From contig JADLBC010000049.1 of NCBI GenBank assembly GCA_020847985.1, forward strand, positions 48,469 to 112,468: a DNA stretch of 64,000 nucleotides. Direction: 5' to 3'. The position numbers and the translations under genes were made by a program. The notes under the pieces were generated by a model. That model saw nothing but the letters and a program-made list of their open reading frames with translations, made no database searches and was not told the DNA's origin. Below are positions 17,113 to 25,467 of the stretch, in pieces (position 1 is the first letter of the stretch; each line of letters begins with the position of its first letter). The stretch comes from Dehalococcoidia bacterium. GTDB taxonomy: Bacteria > Chloroflexota > Dehalococcoidia > Tepidiformales > Tepidiformaceae.

Positions 17113-17231
17113 CGGCGCCGGGCCCTCCCTCGAACTGGCCGGCCTGCGCCGGGCGCATCAATCGTAGGGGAGGGTAGGCCCCCGTGCGTAAGCGGGCGCC
17201 TTACATCCCCGTTACGAATCGCGGCGCTGTG

Positions 17232-18452
17232 TCAGAGCGAGGGGCTGAGATGACCCGTCGCGGGCCCCTTCGCACCGGCGAAGGCAAAGCCCAAGACCGC
17301 CAGCATGTCGCGCAACGCCTCGGGTTCCCCGGGGGCACCCGTGCCCGCCAGCACGCGCGTCGCCACCTCATCCAGCACATGGAGTGCGGCCGGGGTGTCA
17401 AAGTCCTCGTCGAGTGCCGCCCGCGCTGCTGCGCCGACGGCGGGCGAAGGCGAATCGCTGCTCGCCTTTGCCGCGGCGGCGCGAAGCCGTTCGAAGCGTC
17501 CGCCCAGGGCCAGGAGGTCGCCGTTGTGGTAGTTCGCATCGGTGCGGTAGTGCTGCGAAAGGAGATACAGGCGTAACTGGTCCGGTTCGAACTCGGCCAT
17601 CAGGTGGCGTGCGAGAACGAGGTTGCCGAGCGACTTGCTCATCTTCACGCCGTCGAGCTGGAGCATGCCGTTGTGCATCCACCAGCCGCAGAACGGCTGC
17701 TTCCCGGAGACGGATTCCGCCTGCGCGATTTCGTTTTCGTGGTGCGGGAACACCAGGTCGTGCCCGCCGCCGTGGATGTCGATCTGCTGGCCCAGGTGCG
17801 CCATCGACATCGCCGTGCATTCGATCGACCAGCCCGGCCGGCCCGGGCCCCACGGGCTCTCCCAGCTCGGGTCGCCGGGGTCGACCTGCTGCCAGAGGAG
17901 GAAGTCGAGCGGGCCGCGCTTCTTGTATTCGCGCTTCGATTCGGGATTCTCGCGCTTCGCCAACTCCTCGATGGTGACACCGTTCAGCTGACCGTAGCCC
18001 GGGAAGGTCGCCGCTTCGAAGAAGACATCGCCATCGACCACGTACGCCCGCCCGGCTTCGATGATCGTCCGGGTGGCTTCGATGATCTGCGGGATGTGGT
18101 CGGTGGCGAAGGGGTAGACCGTCGGCCGTAGCACATTCAGGCGGTCGAGGTCGTTGCGGAAGATGGCGTCGTTTTCGTCGCGGATCTCGGCGATGGGCCG
18201 CCCGCCCTGGCGCTTCGAAACCATGATCATGTCGTCGTCGATGTCGGTCACGTTCTGCACGTAGCGGACATCGTTGCCGAGGAAGGTGAGGTAGCGGCGA
18301 AGCGCGTCGAACTGCACGTACGAGAACGCGTGCCCGAGATGGGTGACATCGTAGGGGGTCACCCCGCACACGTAGATGGCGACGCGGCCAGGCGTGAGCG
18401 GCACGAACTCCCGCACCTGGCGGCCGAGCGACGAATAGAGCCGGAGCGTCAC
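17232..18452 (-). CDS. cysS: cysteinyl-tRNA synthetase family enzyme, short (CysS or MshC-like)
   Basis: A 406-residue class I synthetase-type enzyme that activates cysteine. The HIGH motif reads HLGH in YDVTHLGHAFSY. KMSKS is in GVKMSKSLGNLVLARH. The zinc ligands sit in YVCGVTPYD, GWSIECTAMSM and GGGHDLVFPHHENEIAQ. It is ~55 residues shorter than typical CysS and lacks most of the C-terminal anticodon-binding part, in this respect like MshC, the Cys:GlcN-Ins ligase of mycothiol synthesis. The MHNGML and HHENEIAQ phrases favour CysS. Start is a GTG with a near-perfect GGAAGGAGGAG ribosome site; the longer open frame to 19082 is unsupported. Confidence 0.82.
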   Translation of the reverse strand: MTLRLYSSLGRQVREFVPLTPGRVAIYVCGVTPYDVTHLGHAFSYVQFDALRRYLTFLGNDVRYVQNVTDIDDDMIMVSKRQGGRPIAEIRDENDAIFRNDLDRLNVLRPTVYPFATDHIPQIIEATRTIIEAGRAYVVDGDVFFEAATFPGYGQLNGVTIEELAKRENPESKREYKKRGPLDFLLWQQVDPGDPSWESPWGPGRPGWSIECTAMSMAHLGQQIDIHGGGHDLVFPHHENEIAQAESVSGKQPFCGWWMHNGMLQLDGVKMSKSLGNLVLARHLMAEFEPDQLRLYLLSQHYRTDANYHNGDLLALGGRFERLRAAAAKASSDSPSPAVGAAARAALDEDFDTPAALHVLDEVATRVLAGTGAPGEPEALRDMLAVLGFAFAGAKGPATGHLSPSL

Positions 18453-18513
18453 AGGCTCCTCCTTCCGGGGCTGCGGGACAGCGTAGCAGAGCGAAACCCG
18501 CCGGCCGATCGCC

Positions 18514-20868
18514 TCACGCCAGCGCACCCGCGGCGGCGAGCGCGGCGAAGGCCTCGTCATCGATGCCGAGCAGTTCGGTGAGTACGGCGAAGGTGTCCGC
18601 GCCGAGCCCGTGGACGCCATCGTAGCGAGGCGGCCGTTCGCCATCGAAGCGGGCGGGGAAGGCATCGATGCCGTGCTCGCCCCACGGTTCCGAGTGGGTG
18701 GTGGTGAAAAATCCGCGCGCCGCGAGGTTCGCATCGCGGCTGACGAGGTCGGGCGCGCGCTGGACGGCCCCAGCCGCGATGCCGGCCGCCTGGCATGCTT
18801 CCATGACGGCGTAACGGTCCTGGCCGGCGGTCCACGCGTCGATAAGCGCGTCGAGCGCGTCCGCGTTCGCGAGGCGCCCGGCGTGCGTCGCGAAACGCGC
18901 GTCACCGGCGAGCGCGGGCTGGCCCATGACCGCGCAGAGCATCCCGAACTCGGCGTCGCCACGAACGGCGATCGCGACCCACTCATCGTCACCGGCCGCG
19001 GGATACACGCCGTGGGGGGCATAGACATCGAACGGGTGCCGCGCGCCCACGGGTTCGTGGCGGGTCCCGTTCGCGAGCGCATCCATGAGCGTCGGGCCGA
19101 GGATCCCGAGGCCGGCTTCGTACTGGGCGAGGTCCACGCTCATGCCGTGGCCCGTGCGCCGCGCCTGTTCGACCCCCGCGAGCGAGGCGACCGCGCCCAG
19201 CAGCCCGGAGAGATGGTCGGTGAGCGAGAAGCCGTATCCGAGCAGGTGATTCCCGGCAGGGTTCGTGAGATAGCTCAATCCCGTGAGCGCGTGGATCGTC
19301 GGGGCGAAGGTGACGAACCGGCTCCAGGGGCCGTCCTGTCCCATGCCGCCCATTGAAACGACCGTGATGCGCGGGTTCCCGGCTTCGAGCCCCGCCCGGT
19401 CGAGCCCCCAGCGCGCGAGCACACCCGCGCTGAAGTTTTCGACGATCACATCGCATTCGAGCGCGAGCCGCCGGGCGACGGCGCGCCCCTCGGGACGCGA
19501 CATGTCGAGACTGATGTTTCGCTTGTTCCGGTTCCAGGACGTGAAGTACGCGTGCGAAGGGCTGTTCGCACCCGACGACCGAGAACCGGTACTGACCTTG
19601 ATGACATCGGCGCCGAGGTCGCCAAGGACGCGCGTGCCGAACGGTCCCGCGAGCACGTGCGTGAAATCGAGCACACGAATGCCCTCGAGCGGGCGCGTGC
19701 GCGGGAGATGCGTGCCTGCGCCTCCCTGTTCGCGAACCGGCCACGCGACATCACCCGGCGGCACCTCCAGCGAAAGCGACGGCTCCCACGGGACTTCGCC
19801 GATGCGGTAGAACCGCCCCGGGAACGGCAGCGTCGTGTCATCGCCCGAGGCTTCGGTTATGTAGTTTCGCGCGGCGATCTGTGGGCTCGCCAGCGCCTCC
19901 GGGACGGAGAGGACGACACTCCACGGCAGGTGCTTTTCCTGGGCGGTGTGAAAGAGCTCGGTGGTGTCTTTTCCCGCCACCCACTGCCCCACCACGCTCA
20001 TCAAATAGGGCAGGTTGCGGATCATCGCGACCACGTTGGGGTAACGCTCCGGGTCGGCGAGGTCCTGCGCGGCGCCTTCCTCCATGAGCCACGGGAGGAT
20101 GGTCTCCGCCAGCCTCAGCGCCACCGAAACCTGCGCACCGCGGCCATCGCGCCCGGGGAAGATGTCGTATGCACCCGACCAGTGGATGGCGCCCTGGCGC
20201 GGCGCCACGGTGCGCGCGGGGCCCCACACCCCGGGGAAGAACCACTCCATGAGCACCTGTTCGGTGCAGCTGACCAGCGCCTCGTGCGCGGAAAGATCGA
20301 TGTGCGTGCCCCGGCCGGTGAGCCGCGCCGCGCGCAGGCCCGCGAGCGCGCAAATCGCGGCGTACATGCCCACGGTGTTGTGCGTCTGGTTGCCCCACCC
20401 CGGTAACGGCCGCGTAGCGGCGGTGCCGGTCACGCTCGCCGAGCCGCAGAGCGCGCTGGCGATGAGGTCGTTCACGTGCCAGGCGTGGGGTGCGCCGTGG
20501 CCGAAGGGCGTCACCGAGACGCGCACGAGCGCCGGGTTTGCGGCGAGCGTCCCCGGCGCGGCCGGTTCGCCGGCGGGCTCCCAATCCTCGATGAGGATGT
20601 CGGCCCCCGCGATGAGCCGGGCGATGGTCTCGCCGCCCTCCGTGGTCCCGGCATCGACCCGGACGACGCGCTTGCCGGCGTTGTACCACGCCTCCTGCAG
20701 GCTGCGCCCACGCGCGAAGGGCGGCTCGGATGCGAGCGGGTCGCCATCGAGCGGGACGACGCGCACGACATCCGCGCCGTCATCGGCGAGCAGCCTCCCG
20801 GCGAGGACGCCGTTCCAGCCGGCGAATTCCAGCACTCGGACGCCGGCGAGCGGCCCGGGGTTCGTCAC
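18514..20868 (-). CDS. two-domain class III (CaiB/BaiF) CoA-transferase
   Basis: A 784-residue fusion of two CaiB/BaiF CoA-transferase modules. The N-terminal module begins GPLAGVRVLEFAGWNGVLAG; the C-terminal one begins RPLEGIRVLDFTHVLAGPFG at about residue 400. Each carries the nucleophilic Asp position: HIDLSAHEA in the first and SVDLAQYEA in the second. Both may be active, transferring CoA between carboxylic acids. The substrate is not readable. The frame stays open to 21861, but that part overlaps the divergent methyltransferase; GTG 20868 begins at the family N-terminus and has TAAGAT 8 bases upstream. It is about 60 bases downstream of the CysS start on the same strand. Confidence 0.88.
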   Translation of the reverse strand: MTNPGPLAGVRVLEFAGWNGVLAGRLLADDGADVVRVVPLDGDPLASEPPFARGRSLQEAWYNAGKRVVRVDAGTTEGGETIARLIAGADILIEDWEPAGEPAAPGTLAANPALVRVSVTPFGHGAPHAWHVNDLIASALCGSASVTGTAATRPLPGWGNQTHNTVGMYAAICALAGLRAARLTGRGTHIDLSAHEALVSCTEQVLMEWFFPGVWGPARTVAPRQGAIHWSGAYDIFPGRDGRGAQVSVALRLAETILPWLMEEGAAQDLADPERYPNVVAMIRNLPYLMSVVGQWVAGKDTTELFHTAQEKHLPWSVVLSVPEALASPQIAARNYITEASGDDTTLPFPGRFYRIGEVPWEPSLSLEVPPGDVAWPVREQGGAGTHLPRTRPLEGIRVLDFTHVLAGPFGTRVLGDLGADVIKVSTGSRSSGANSPSHAYFTSWNRNKRNISLDMSRPEGRAVARRLALECDVIVENFSAGVLARWGLDRAGLEAGNPRITVVSMGGMGQDGPWSRFVTFAPTIHALTGLSYLTNPAGNHLLGYGFSLTDHLSGLLGAVASLAGVEQARRTGHGMSVDLAQYEAGLGILGPTLMDALANGTRHEPVGARHPFDVYAPHGVYPAAGDDEWVAIAVRGDAEFGMLCAVMGQPALAGDARFATHAGRLANADALDALIDAWTAGQDRYAVMEACQAAGIAAGAVQRAPDLVSRDANLAARGFFTTTHSEPWGEHGIDAFPARFDGERPPRYDGVHGLGADTFAVLTELLGIDDEAFAALAAAGALA

Positions 20869-20928
20869 AATGCGGGATCTTACGGGAACGGCCCGGCGCC
20901 GCAACCGCGACCGCGGGCCGGCCGTATC

Positions 20929-21804
20929 ATGCCCGGCGTGGAAAGCGAGCCGGGGGGCTGGGAACGCTGGCAGTGGGACGCGACACTCTTCGCGGGCGCG
21001 GCTCCCTACTACGAACGGGGCCGCCTCCCGTACGCGCCCGGCCTCGCCGATGCCCTTCGCGACGCACTGGCGCTCGATGGCCGGGGCCGCCTGCTCGACC
21101 TGGGCTGTGGCCCCGGGACGGTGACCTTCCGGCTCGCGCACCTGTTCGAGGAAGCGATCGGCCTCGACCCCGACGCCGGCATGCTCGATGAGGCGCGACG
21201 CGCCGCGGCCGAACGGGGGGTGCCCAATGTGCGCTGGGTGTGCGAACGCGCCGAGGCGCTTCCCGCCGGGCTGGGGCTGTTCCGGGTTGTCACGCTCGCC
21301 GCGTCGTTCCACTGGATGGATCGGCCGCGGGTGGCGAGGGCGACCCGGGGCATGCTCGAACCCGGCGGCGCCGCCGTCCAGGTCGATGCTCCCGCCTACC
21401 GCCCCGGCGAATTCGACTGGCGCGATCTCCCCTACGGGCCCCCACCGCAGGCCGCCATCGAGGCGCTCACGCGGCGATTCCTCGGCCCCGGCCGCCGTGC
21501 CGGCCAAAGCGTGCGCAACACCTCCCCGAGCGGTGAAGACGCGGTGTTCCAGGCGGCGGGGTTCGCACCGGGCAAACGCGTCATCGTCCCCGATGGCCGC
21601 GTTGTGGTCCGCACCGAAGACGACGTCGTGGCGCAAACGTTCTCGTCGTCGCACACCGCACCGCACCTGTTCGGCGACCGCCTGGCCGAATTCGAGACCG
21701 CCCTGCGTGGCGAACTTCGTGAGGCATCGCCGAAGGGGCGCTTCGCCGTCCGTCTTCCCGACAACGTGCTCACCGTGTGGCGGCCACGCGCGGAGCGCCC
21801 ATAG
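20929..21804 (+). CDS. class I SAM-dependent methyltransferase
   Basis: A ~291-residue methyltransferase of the UbiE/type 11 kind. Motif I is LLDLGCGPGTVTF, followed by IGLDPDAGMLDEA and the post-motif region VVTLAASFHWMD; the latter resembles the TAM/ubiE-like group. The acceptor is unknown. GTG 20938 is an attractive alternative start: TATCAT at 20925-20930 lies 7 bases before it, which would make a leaderless mRNA, and ATG 20929 overlaps that box. It is divergent from the two-domain CoA-transferase and runs in line with the HipA-like gene. Confidence 0.85.
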   Translation: MPGVESEPGGWERWQWDATLFAGAAPYYERGRLPYAPGLADALRDALALDGRGRLLDLGCGPGTVTFRLAHLFEEAIGLDPDAGMLDEARRAAAERGVPNVRWVCERAEALPAGLGLFRVVTLAASFHWMDRPRVARATRGMLEPGGAAVQVDAPAYRPGEFDWRDLPYGPPPQAAIEALTRRFLGPGRRAGQSVRNTSPSGEDAVFQAAGFAPGKRVIVPDGRVVVRTEDDVVAQTFSSSHTAPHLFGDRLAEFETALRGELREASPKGRFAVRLPDNVLTVWRPRAERP

Positions 21805-21838
21805 CGCGCGTTGGGGCGTTCTGCCGTACAAACGGGGC

Positions 21839-22618
21839 ATGGTTCGCACCGTCGCCGCCACCCGCTACGTGACGCCCCTCCGCGAAGGCGGGTCGCTGCC
21901 CGCGATCGTCGAGGCCGATGACGACGGGCTGTACGTGCTCAAGTTCCGGGCTGCCGGGCAGGGACCGAAGGCGCTTATCGCCGAGCTCCTGGGGGGCGAA
22001 ATCGGCCGCGCGCTGGGCCTGCCCATACCGGAGGTTGTCTTCGTGGAGCTCGACCGCGAATTCGGCATCAACGAACCGGACCCGGAGATTCGCGAACTGC
22101 TGGTGGCGAGCGCGGGGCTGAACCTCGGGCTGGACTACCTGCCGGGCTCGCTCGGGCTCGATGCCGTATCGCTGCGCGCGATCGATGCCGGGCTCGCCGC
22201 GCGCGCGGTCTGGTTCGACGCCTTCATCACGAACGTCGACCGGACGCAGAAGAACCCGAACATCCTCCTCTGGCACCGCGATCCCTGGCTCATCGACCAC
22301 GGCGCCGCGTTCTACTTCCACCACAGCTGGGACGGCTGGGAAGCGCGCGCGGCCTCGCCGTTCCCGGCGATTCGCGACCACGTGCTGCTCTCGCGGGCGG
22401 CGAGCATCGCCGGTGCGGGTGAGGGGATGGCGCGCACGCTGACACCCGCGTTGCTCGCCGAAATCGTGGCCGGGCTCCCGGATGCGTGGCTGACGGACGT
22501 GCCGTTCGAAAGCCCCGCGGCCACGCGCAACGCCTATCTGCGCTACCTCGAACTCCGCCTCGCCGCGCGCGAGAGCTTCGAACAGGAGGCCGAACGTGCC
22601 CGCGCGCAACGTCTATGA
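21839..22618 (+). CDS. HipA-like kinase (HipA_2 type)
   Basis: A 259-residue protein related to the kinase core of HipA. An ATP-binding Lys is in YVLKFRAAGQG, a glycine/alanine-rich helix in LIAELLGGEIGRALGLPIP, a catalytic loop in FDAFITNVDRTQKNPNIL and a metal-binding Asp in WLIDHGAAFYF. Its N-terminal HipA domain is absent, as in the stand-alone subfamily. The gene overlaps by 23 bases with a DUF3037 gene, the usual partner of this subfamily. The pair's role is not established; a protein kinase or stress function is inference. ATG 21839 has TACAAA 6 bases upstream, like other leaderless candidates here. Confidence 0.8.
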   Translation: MVRTVAATRYVTPLREGGSLPAIVEADDDGLYVLKFRAAGQGPKALIAELLGGEIGRALGLPIPEVVFVELDREFGINEPDPEIRELLVASAGLNLGLDYLPGSLGLDAVSLRAIDAGLAARAVWFDAFITNVDRTQKNPNILLWHRDPWLIDHGAAFYFHHSWDGWEARAASPFPAIRDHVLLSRAASIAGAGEGMARTLTPALLAEIVAGLPDAWLTDVPFESPAATRNAYLRYLELRLAARESFEQEAERARAQRL

Positions 22619-23006
22619 GTACGCCGTCGTGCGCGTCGTCCCCCGCGTCGACCGCGGGGAGTTCCTGAACGCCGGGGTGGTGCTCTTCTGCAAGGCCTCA
22701 CGCTTCCTCGCGCTGCGCTGGCAACTCGATGGCGCGCGGCTCGCGGCGTTCGCCCCCGGCATCGACGGCGCCGCCGTGCGCGACCAGCTGGCCGCGATCG
22801 CCCTCGTCTGCGCCGGCGACCCGGAGGCAGGCGACCTCGCGTTGCTCACGCAGGCCGAACGGTTCCGCTGGGTGACGGCGCCGCGGAGCACGATCGTGCA
22901 GCCTTCCCCGGTGCACCCGGGCGAGTGTCTCGACCCCTCGGCCGAACTTGACGCACTCGTGGCGCGGCTCGTCACACCGGTCCAGGCGCACTCCGGCGAG
23001 CGCTGA
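22596..23006 (+). CDS. DUF3037 family protein
   Basis: A 136-residue protein matching the DUF3037 pattern: YEYAVVRVVPRVDRGEFLNA, then GVVLFCK and a mid-region with IDGAAVRDQLAAI. It starts at a GTG inside the HipA-like gene, with an AGGAGG ribosome site, so translation is coupled. DUF3037 proteins are commonly encoded directly next to HipA-like kinases; the function is unknown, perhaps an inhibitor or substrate. That is inference from the gene pair. Confidence 0.8.
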   Translation: MPARNVYEYAVVRVVPRVDRGEFLNAGVVLFCKASRFLALRWQLDGARLAAFAPGIDGAAVRDQLAAIALVCAGDPEAGDLALLTQAERFRWVTAPRSTIVQPSPVHPGECLDPSAELDALVARLVTPVQAHSGER

Positions 23007-23017
23007 GCCCGCGCCGA

Positions 23018-23047
23018 TTGACGCGCCATTCGCCACGCCCGGACAAT
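23018..23047 (+). promoter_or_regulatory. promoter of comM/yifB with leaderless start
   Basis: TTGACG (23018-23023), an 18-base spacer and GACAAT (23042-23047). ATG 23055 lies 7 bases after the -10 box, so the mRNA should begin at or next to the start codon. Confidence 0.62.
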
Positions 23048-23054
23048 GCCGCCC

Positions 23055-24575
23055 ATGCTCGCCAAGGTCCTGAGTTGTGCGGTAATCGGGCTCGACGGCG
23101 AACTCGTCGATGTCGAGGTCGACATCAGCCGCGGCGAACCGAAGCTCACCGTCGTGGGCCTGCCCGACGCGGCCGTCCAGGAAGCGAAGGACCGCGTGCG
23201 TTCCGCGATTCGCAACAGCGCCCTGACGTGGCCGTTCAACAGCCGCATCGTGGTGAACCTCGCCCCGGCCGACCTGCGCAAGGAAGGCCCCGCGTACGAC
23301 CTTCCCATCGCCGTGGGCATGCTCGTGGCGAGCGGGCAGGTGGTGGCGGACGTGGCAGATGCCGTGTTCCTGGGCGAACTGGCGCTCACCGGCGAGGTTC
23401 GGGGCGTCCGGGGCACCCTGCCGATGGTCGCGCTCGCCAGGGACCGTGGCATTCGCAAGGTGTTTGTGCCCGCCGCCAACGCGCCCGAGGCCTCGCTGGT
23501 CGATGGGATGGACGTGTACCCCGTGGAGACGCTGACGCAGCTGGCCGCCCACCTCCTCGGCGCCGCGCCCATCGCCGCGCTGCGCGAACCGCCGCCGCCG
23601 GCGCCGGCGGCCGGCCCACAGGTCACGGATTTCGCCGACATCGTCGGCCAGGAGCATGTGAAACGCGCGCTCGAAGTGGCGGCGGCGGGCGGCCACAACC
23701 TGGTCATGCGCGGTCCGCCCGGCAGCGGCAAGACCCTCCTCGCCCGCGCGCTACCGTCCATCCTCCCGCCGATGACGCCGGACGAAGCGATGGAAGTGAC
23801 GCGCATCTACAGCGTGGCCGGCCTCCTGCCGGGCGGCGCCGGGCTCGTCGCGACGCGCCCATTCCGCGCGCCGCACCACACGATCTCGAACGCCGGCCTC
23901 GTCGGCGGTGGCTCCGTCCCCAAGCCAGGCGAGATCACGCTCGCCAACCGCGGCATCCTCTTCCTCGATGAGCTGCCGGAGTTCGACCCGCGCGTGCTCG
24001 AAGTGCTCCGCCAGCCGCTCGAGGACCGGATCGTGACGATCAGCCGGGCGCGGAACTCGGTCACGTTCCCGGCGAACTTCTCGCTCGTGGGCGCGCTCAA
24101 TCCGTGCCCCTGCGGGTATTACGGCGACCCCACGCGAAACTGCGTGTGCCCACCGCCCGTGGTCTCCCGCTACCAGCGCCGCATTTCCGGGCCGCTCCTG
24201 GACCGTATCGACCTCTTCGTCGACGTGCCCCGCGTGGAGTACGAAAAACTCGCCGCCGCGGCCCGTTCGGAGCCCTCGGCCGATGTCGCCCGGAGAGTGG
24301 CCGCCGCACGCGACCGGCAGCACGCCCGGTTCGGCGACGGGTCGCGATTGAACGCCGAGATGGACCCGCGCCAGGTTCGCGAACACGCCCAGGACCGGCT
24401 CGAGGACGGCGCTGGCGAACTGCTCCGCATGGCGGTGAAGCAGCTCGACCTCTCGGCGCGCGCCTTCCATCGCCTGCTGAAGCTCGCGCGCACCATCGCC
24501 GACCTCGCGGGGAGCGAGGATGTCGCCCCGGCGCACGTGGCGGAGGCGATCCAGTATCGCGAACGGGTGGCCTGA
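23055..24575 (+). CDS. comM: YifB/ComM family Mg-chelatase-like AAA+ ATPase
   Basis: A 506-residue AAA+ protein; ComM is known as a hexameric helicase aiding branch migration during integration of transformed DNA. The N-terminal ChlI-like domain has VVNLAPADLRKEGPAYDLPI. The AAA+ core has Walker A in MRGPPGSGKTLLARALP, Walker B in GILFLDELPEFDP and the family's Cys cluster in NPCPCGYYGDPTRNCVC. The C-terminal domain ends with SARAFHRLLKLARTIADL. I chose ATG 23055 (MLAKVLSCAVIG) over 23046 since this is the family N-terminus and a complete promoter places transcription start there. It stands in the opposite direction to the SGNH gene, 3 bases between stops. Confidence 0.93.
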   Translation: MLAKVLSCAVIGLDGELVDVEVDISRGEPKLTVVGLPDAAVQEAKDRVRSAIRNSALTWPFNSRIVVNLAPADLRKEGPAYDLPIAVGMLVASGQVVADVADAVFLGELALTGEVRGVRGTLPMVALARDRGIRKVFVPAANAPEASLVDGMDVYPVETLTQLAAHLLGAAPIAALREPPPPAPAAGPQVTDFADIVGQEHVKRALEVAAAGGHNLVMRGPPGSGKTLLARALPSILPPMTPDEAMEVTRIYSVAGLLPGGAGLVATRPFRAPHHTISNAGLVGGGSVPKPGEITLANRGILFLDELPEFDPRVLEVLRQPLEDRIVTISRARNSVTFPANFSLVGALNPCPCGYYGDPTRNCVCPPPVVSRYQRRISGPLLDRIDLFVDVPRVEYEKLAAAARSEPSADVARRVAAARDRQHARFGDGSRLNAEMDPRQVREHAQDRLEDGAGELLRMAVKQLDLSARAFHRLLKLARTIADLAGSEDVAPAHVAEAIQYRERVA

Positions 24576-24578
24576 GGC

Positions 24579-25346
24579 TCAGCGAACCAGGGGAGAGGTT
24601 CGCCCTTCGTGGACGGCCGCCCAGGCCTCGGCCATGGCGGCGCCTTCCTGGCGTCCCACGGCCGAGGACCCGCGCGCGCCCTTGTGCAGGCCGTCACCGC
24701 CATGGATGTCGCGGTCTGCCTCGCTCTTGTTGGGGCCCGTGCTGACGTAGGCGACGTGGAGCTGGCGGCAGAGCCGCTCGATGGCCCCTTCCACGGCTTC
24801 GCGGCGCGCGAGAAACCGATCGTGATAGCCCTCCAGCGTGCCCTCATTCATTCTGCCCCCACCCGTCCCCTTTACCAGCAGGACGATCTCCTCGTGGGCG
24901 GCGATACGGCGAATGACCGCCTCCATGCGCTGCACGATGAGGGCGGTATCGAAGGGTGTGTCGCCACCGATGAGGCGATGCGCCATCCGCCGTCCGAATT
25001 TGAACCAGCGCTGGTGCGCGAACCGGGGATTCGCCGCCGCGGCAATCCCCACGCGGGCGAATGGGCGGCCGGCCCACCCAAGCGCGCGCTCGATGCGCCG
25101 GGGCACGGATTCGTAGCCGTACCAGAACCACGTCACCTTGAGGAACACGAAATCGGGCCGGTATTCCTCGATCCAGCCCGCCACCAGGTCGGGGAGGTCG
25201 GCGGTGGGCCAGATGGGGCGGACGATGGTCTCGACCGGCTCGCCCGCCGCCTCGGCGAGGACCTCCGCGGCCACGTTGTAGTTCCGCTCGGCATCGGGTA
25301 TCCCCGGCGAGACATCGTCGCTGTTACCCAGCCGCAGGACACGCAT
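24579..25346 (-). CDS. SGNH/GDSL-type hydrolase-like protein
   Basis: A 255-residue protein with the layout of an SGNH hydrolase. Block I is LRLGNSDDVSPG, with Ser in the G-N-S-D-D context. A Gly-rich block is KGTGGGRMNEGTLEGYHD. The C-terminal Asp-x-x-His is GGDGLHKGARG. The expected reaction is ester hydrolysis, but the substrate cannot be read. No signal peptide is visible, so it is probably cytoplasmic. It is downstream of an enoyl-CoA hydratase gene on the same strand, with a long palindrome between them. Confidence 0.7.
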   Translation of the reverse strand: MRVLRLGNSDDVSPGIPDAERNYNVAAEVLAEAAGEPVETIVRPIWPTADLPDLVAGWIEEYRPDFVFLKVTWFWYGYESVPRRIERALGWAGRPFARVGIAAAANPRFAHQRWFKFGRRMAHRLIGGDTPFDTALIVQRMEAVIRRIAAHEEIVLLVKGTGGGRMNEGTLEGYHDRFLARREAVEGAIERLCRQLHVAYVSTGPNKSEADRDIHGGDGLHKGARGSSAVGRQEGAAMAEAWAAVHEGRTSPLVR

Positions 25347-25413
25347 CGGCCCATTTAGTCACGTCCGAGCATGTGGGCAACGGTCAGGTGTGACGCGGAT
25401 CACTGGCAGAGCG

Positions 25414-25457
25414 CCGGTGGCCAGTTCCCGGGGGAGCCCCTGGGAACTGGCCACCGG
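25414..25457. repeat. 16-base perfect inverted repeat with third partial copy
   Basis: CCGGTGGCCAGTTCCC (25414-25429) and its exact complement (25442-25457) enclose a GGGGAGCCCC core, and GGGAACT recurs once more at 25463-25469, running into the hydratase stop. It lies between the hydratase stop and the SGNH start. There is no T-run on either strand, so it is better seen as an intergenic repeat element or RNA-stabilising hairpin than an ordinary terminator. Confidence 0.7.
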
Positions 25458-25467
25458 GAGCTGGGAA

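Noticed and set aside
20869..21861. N-terminal extension of the 784-residue CoA-transferase to 1115 codons
   Set aside because: The extension is antisense to the methyltransferase gene and has no family similarity; GTG 20868 sits at the CoA-transferase N-terminus.
25414..25457. Intrinsic terminator reading of the 16-base palindrome
   Set aside because: Neither strand has a T-run after the stem and a third partial copy is present, so I list it as a repeat.
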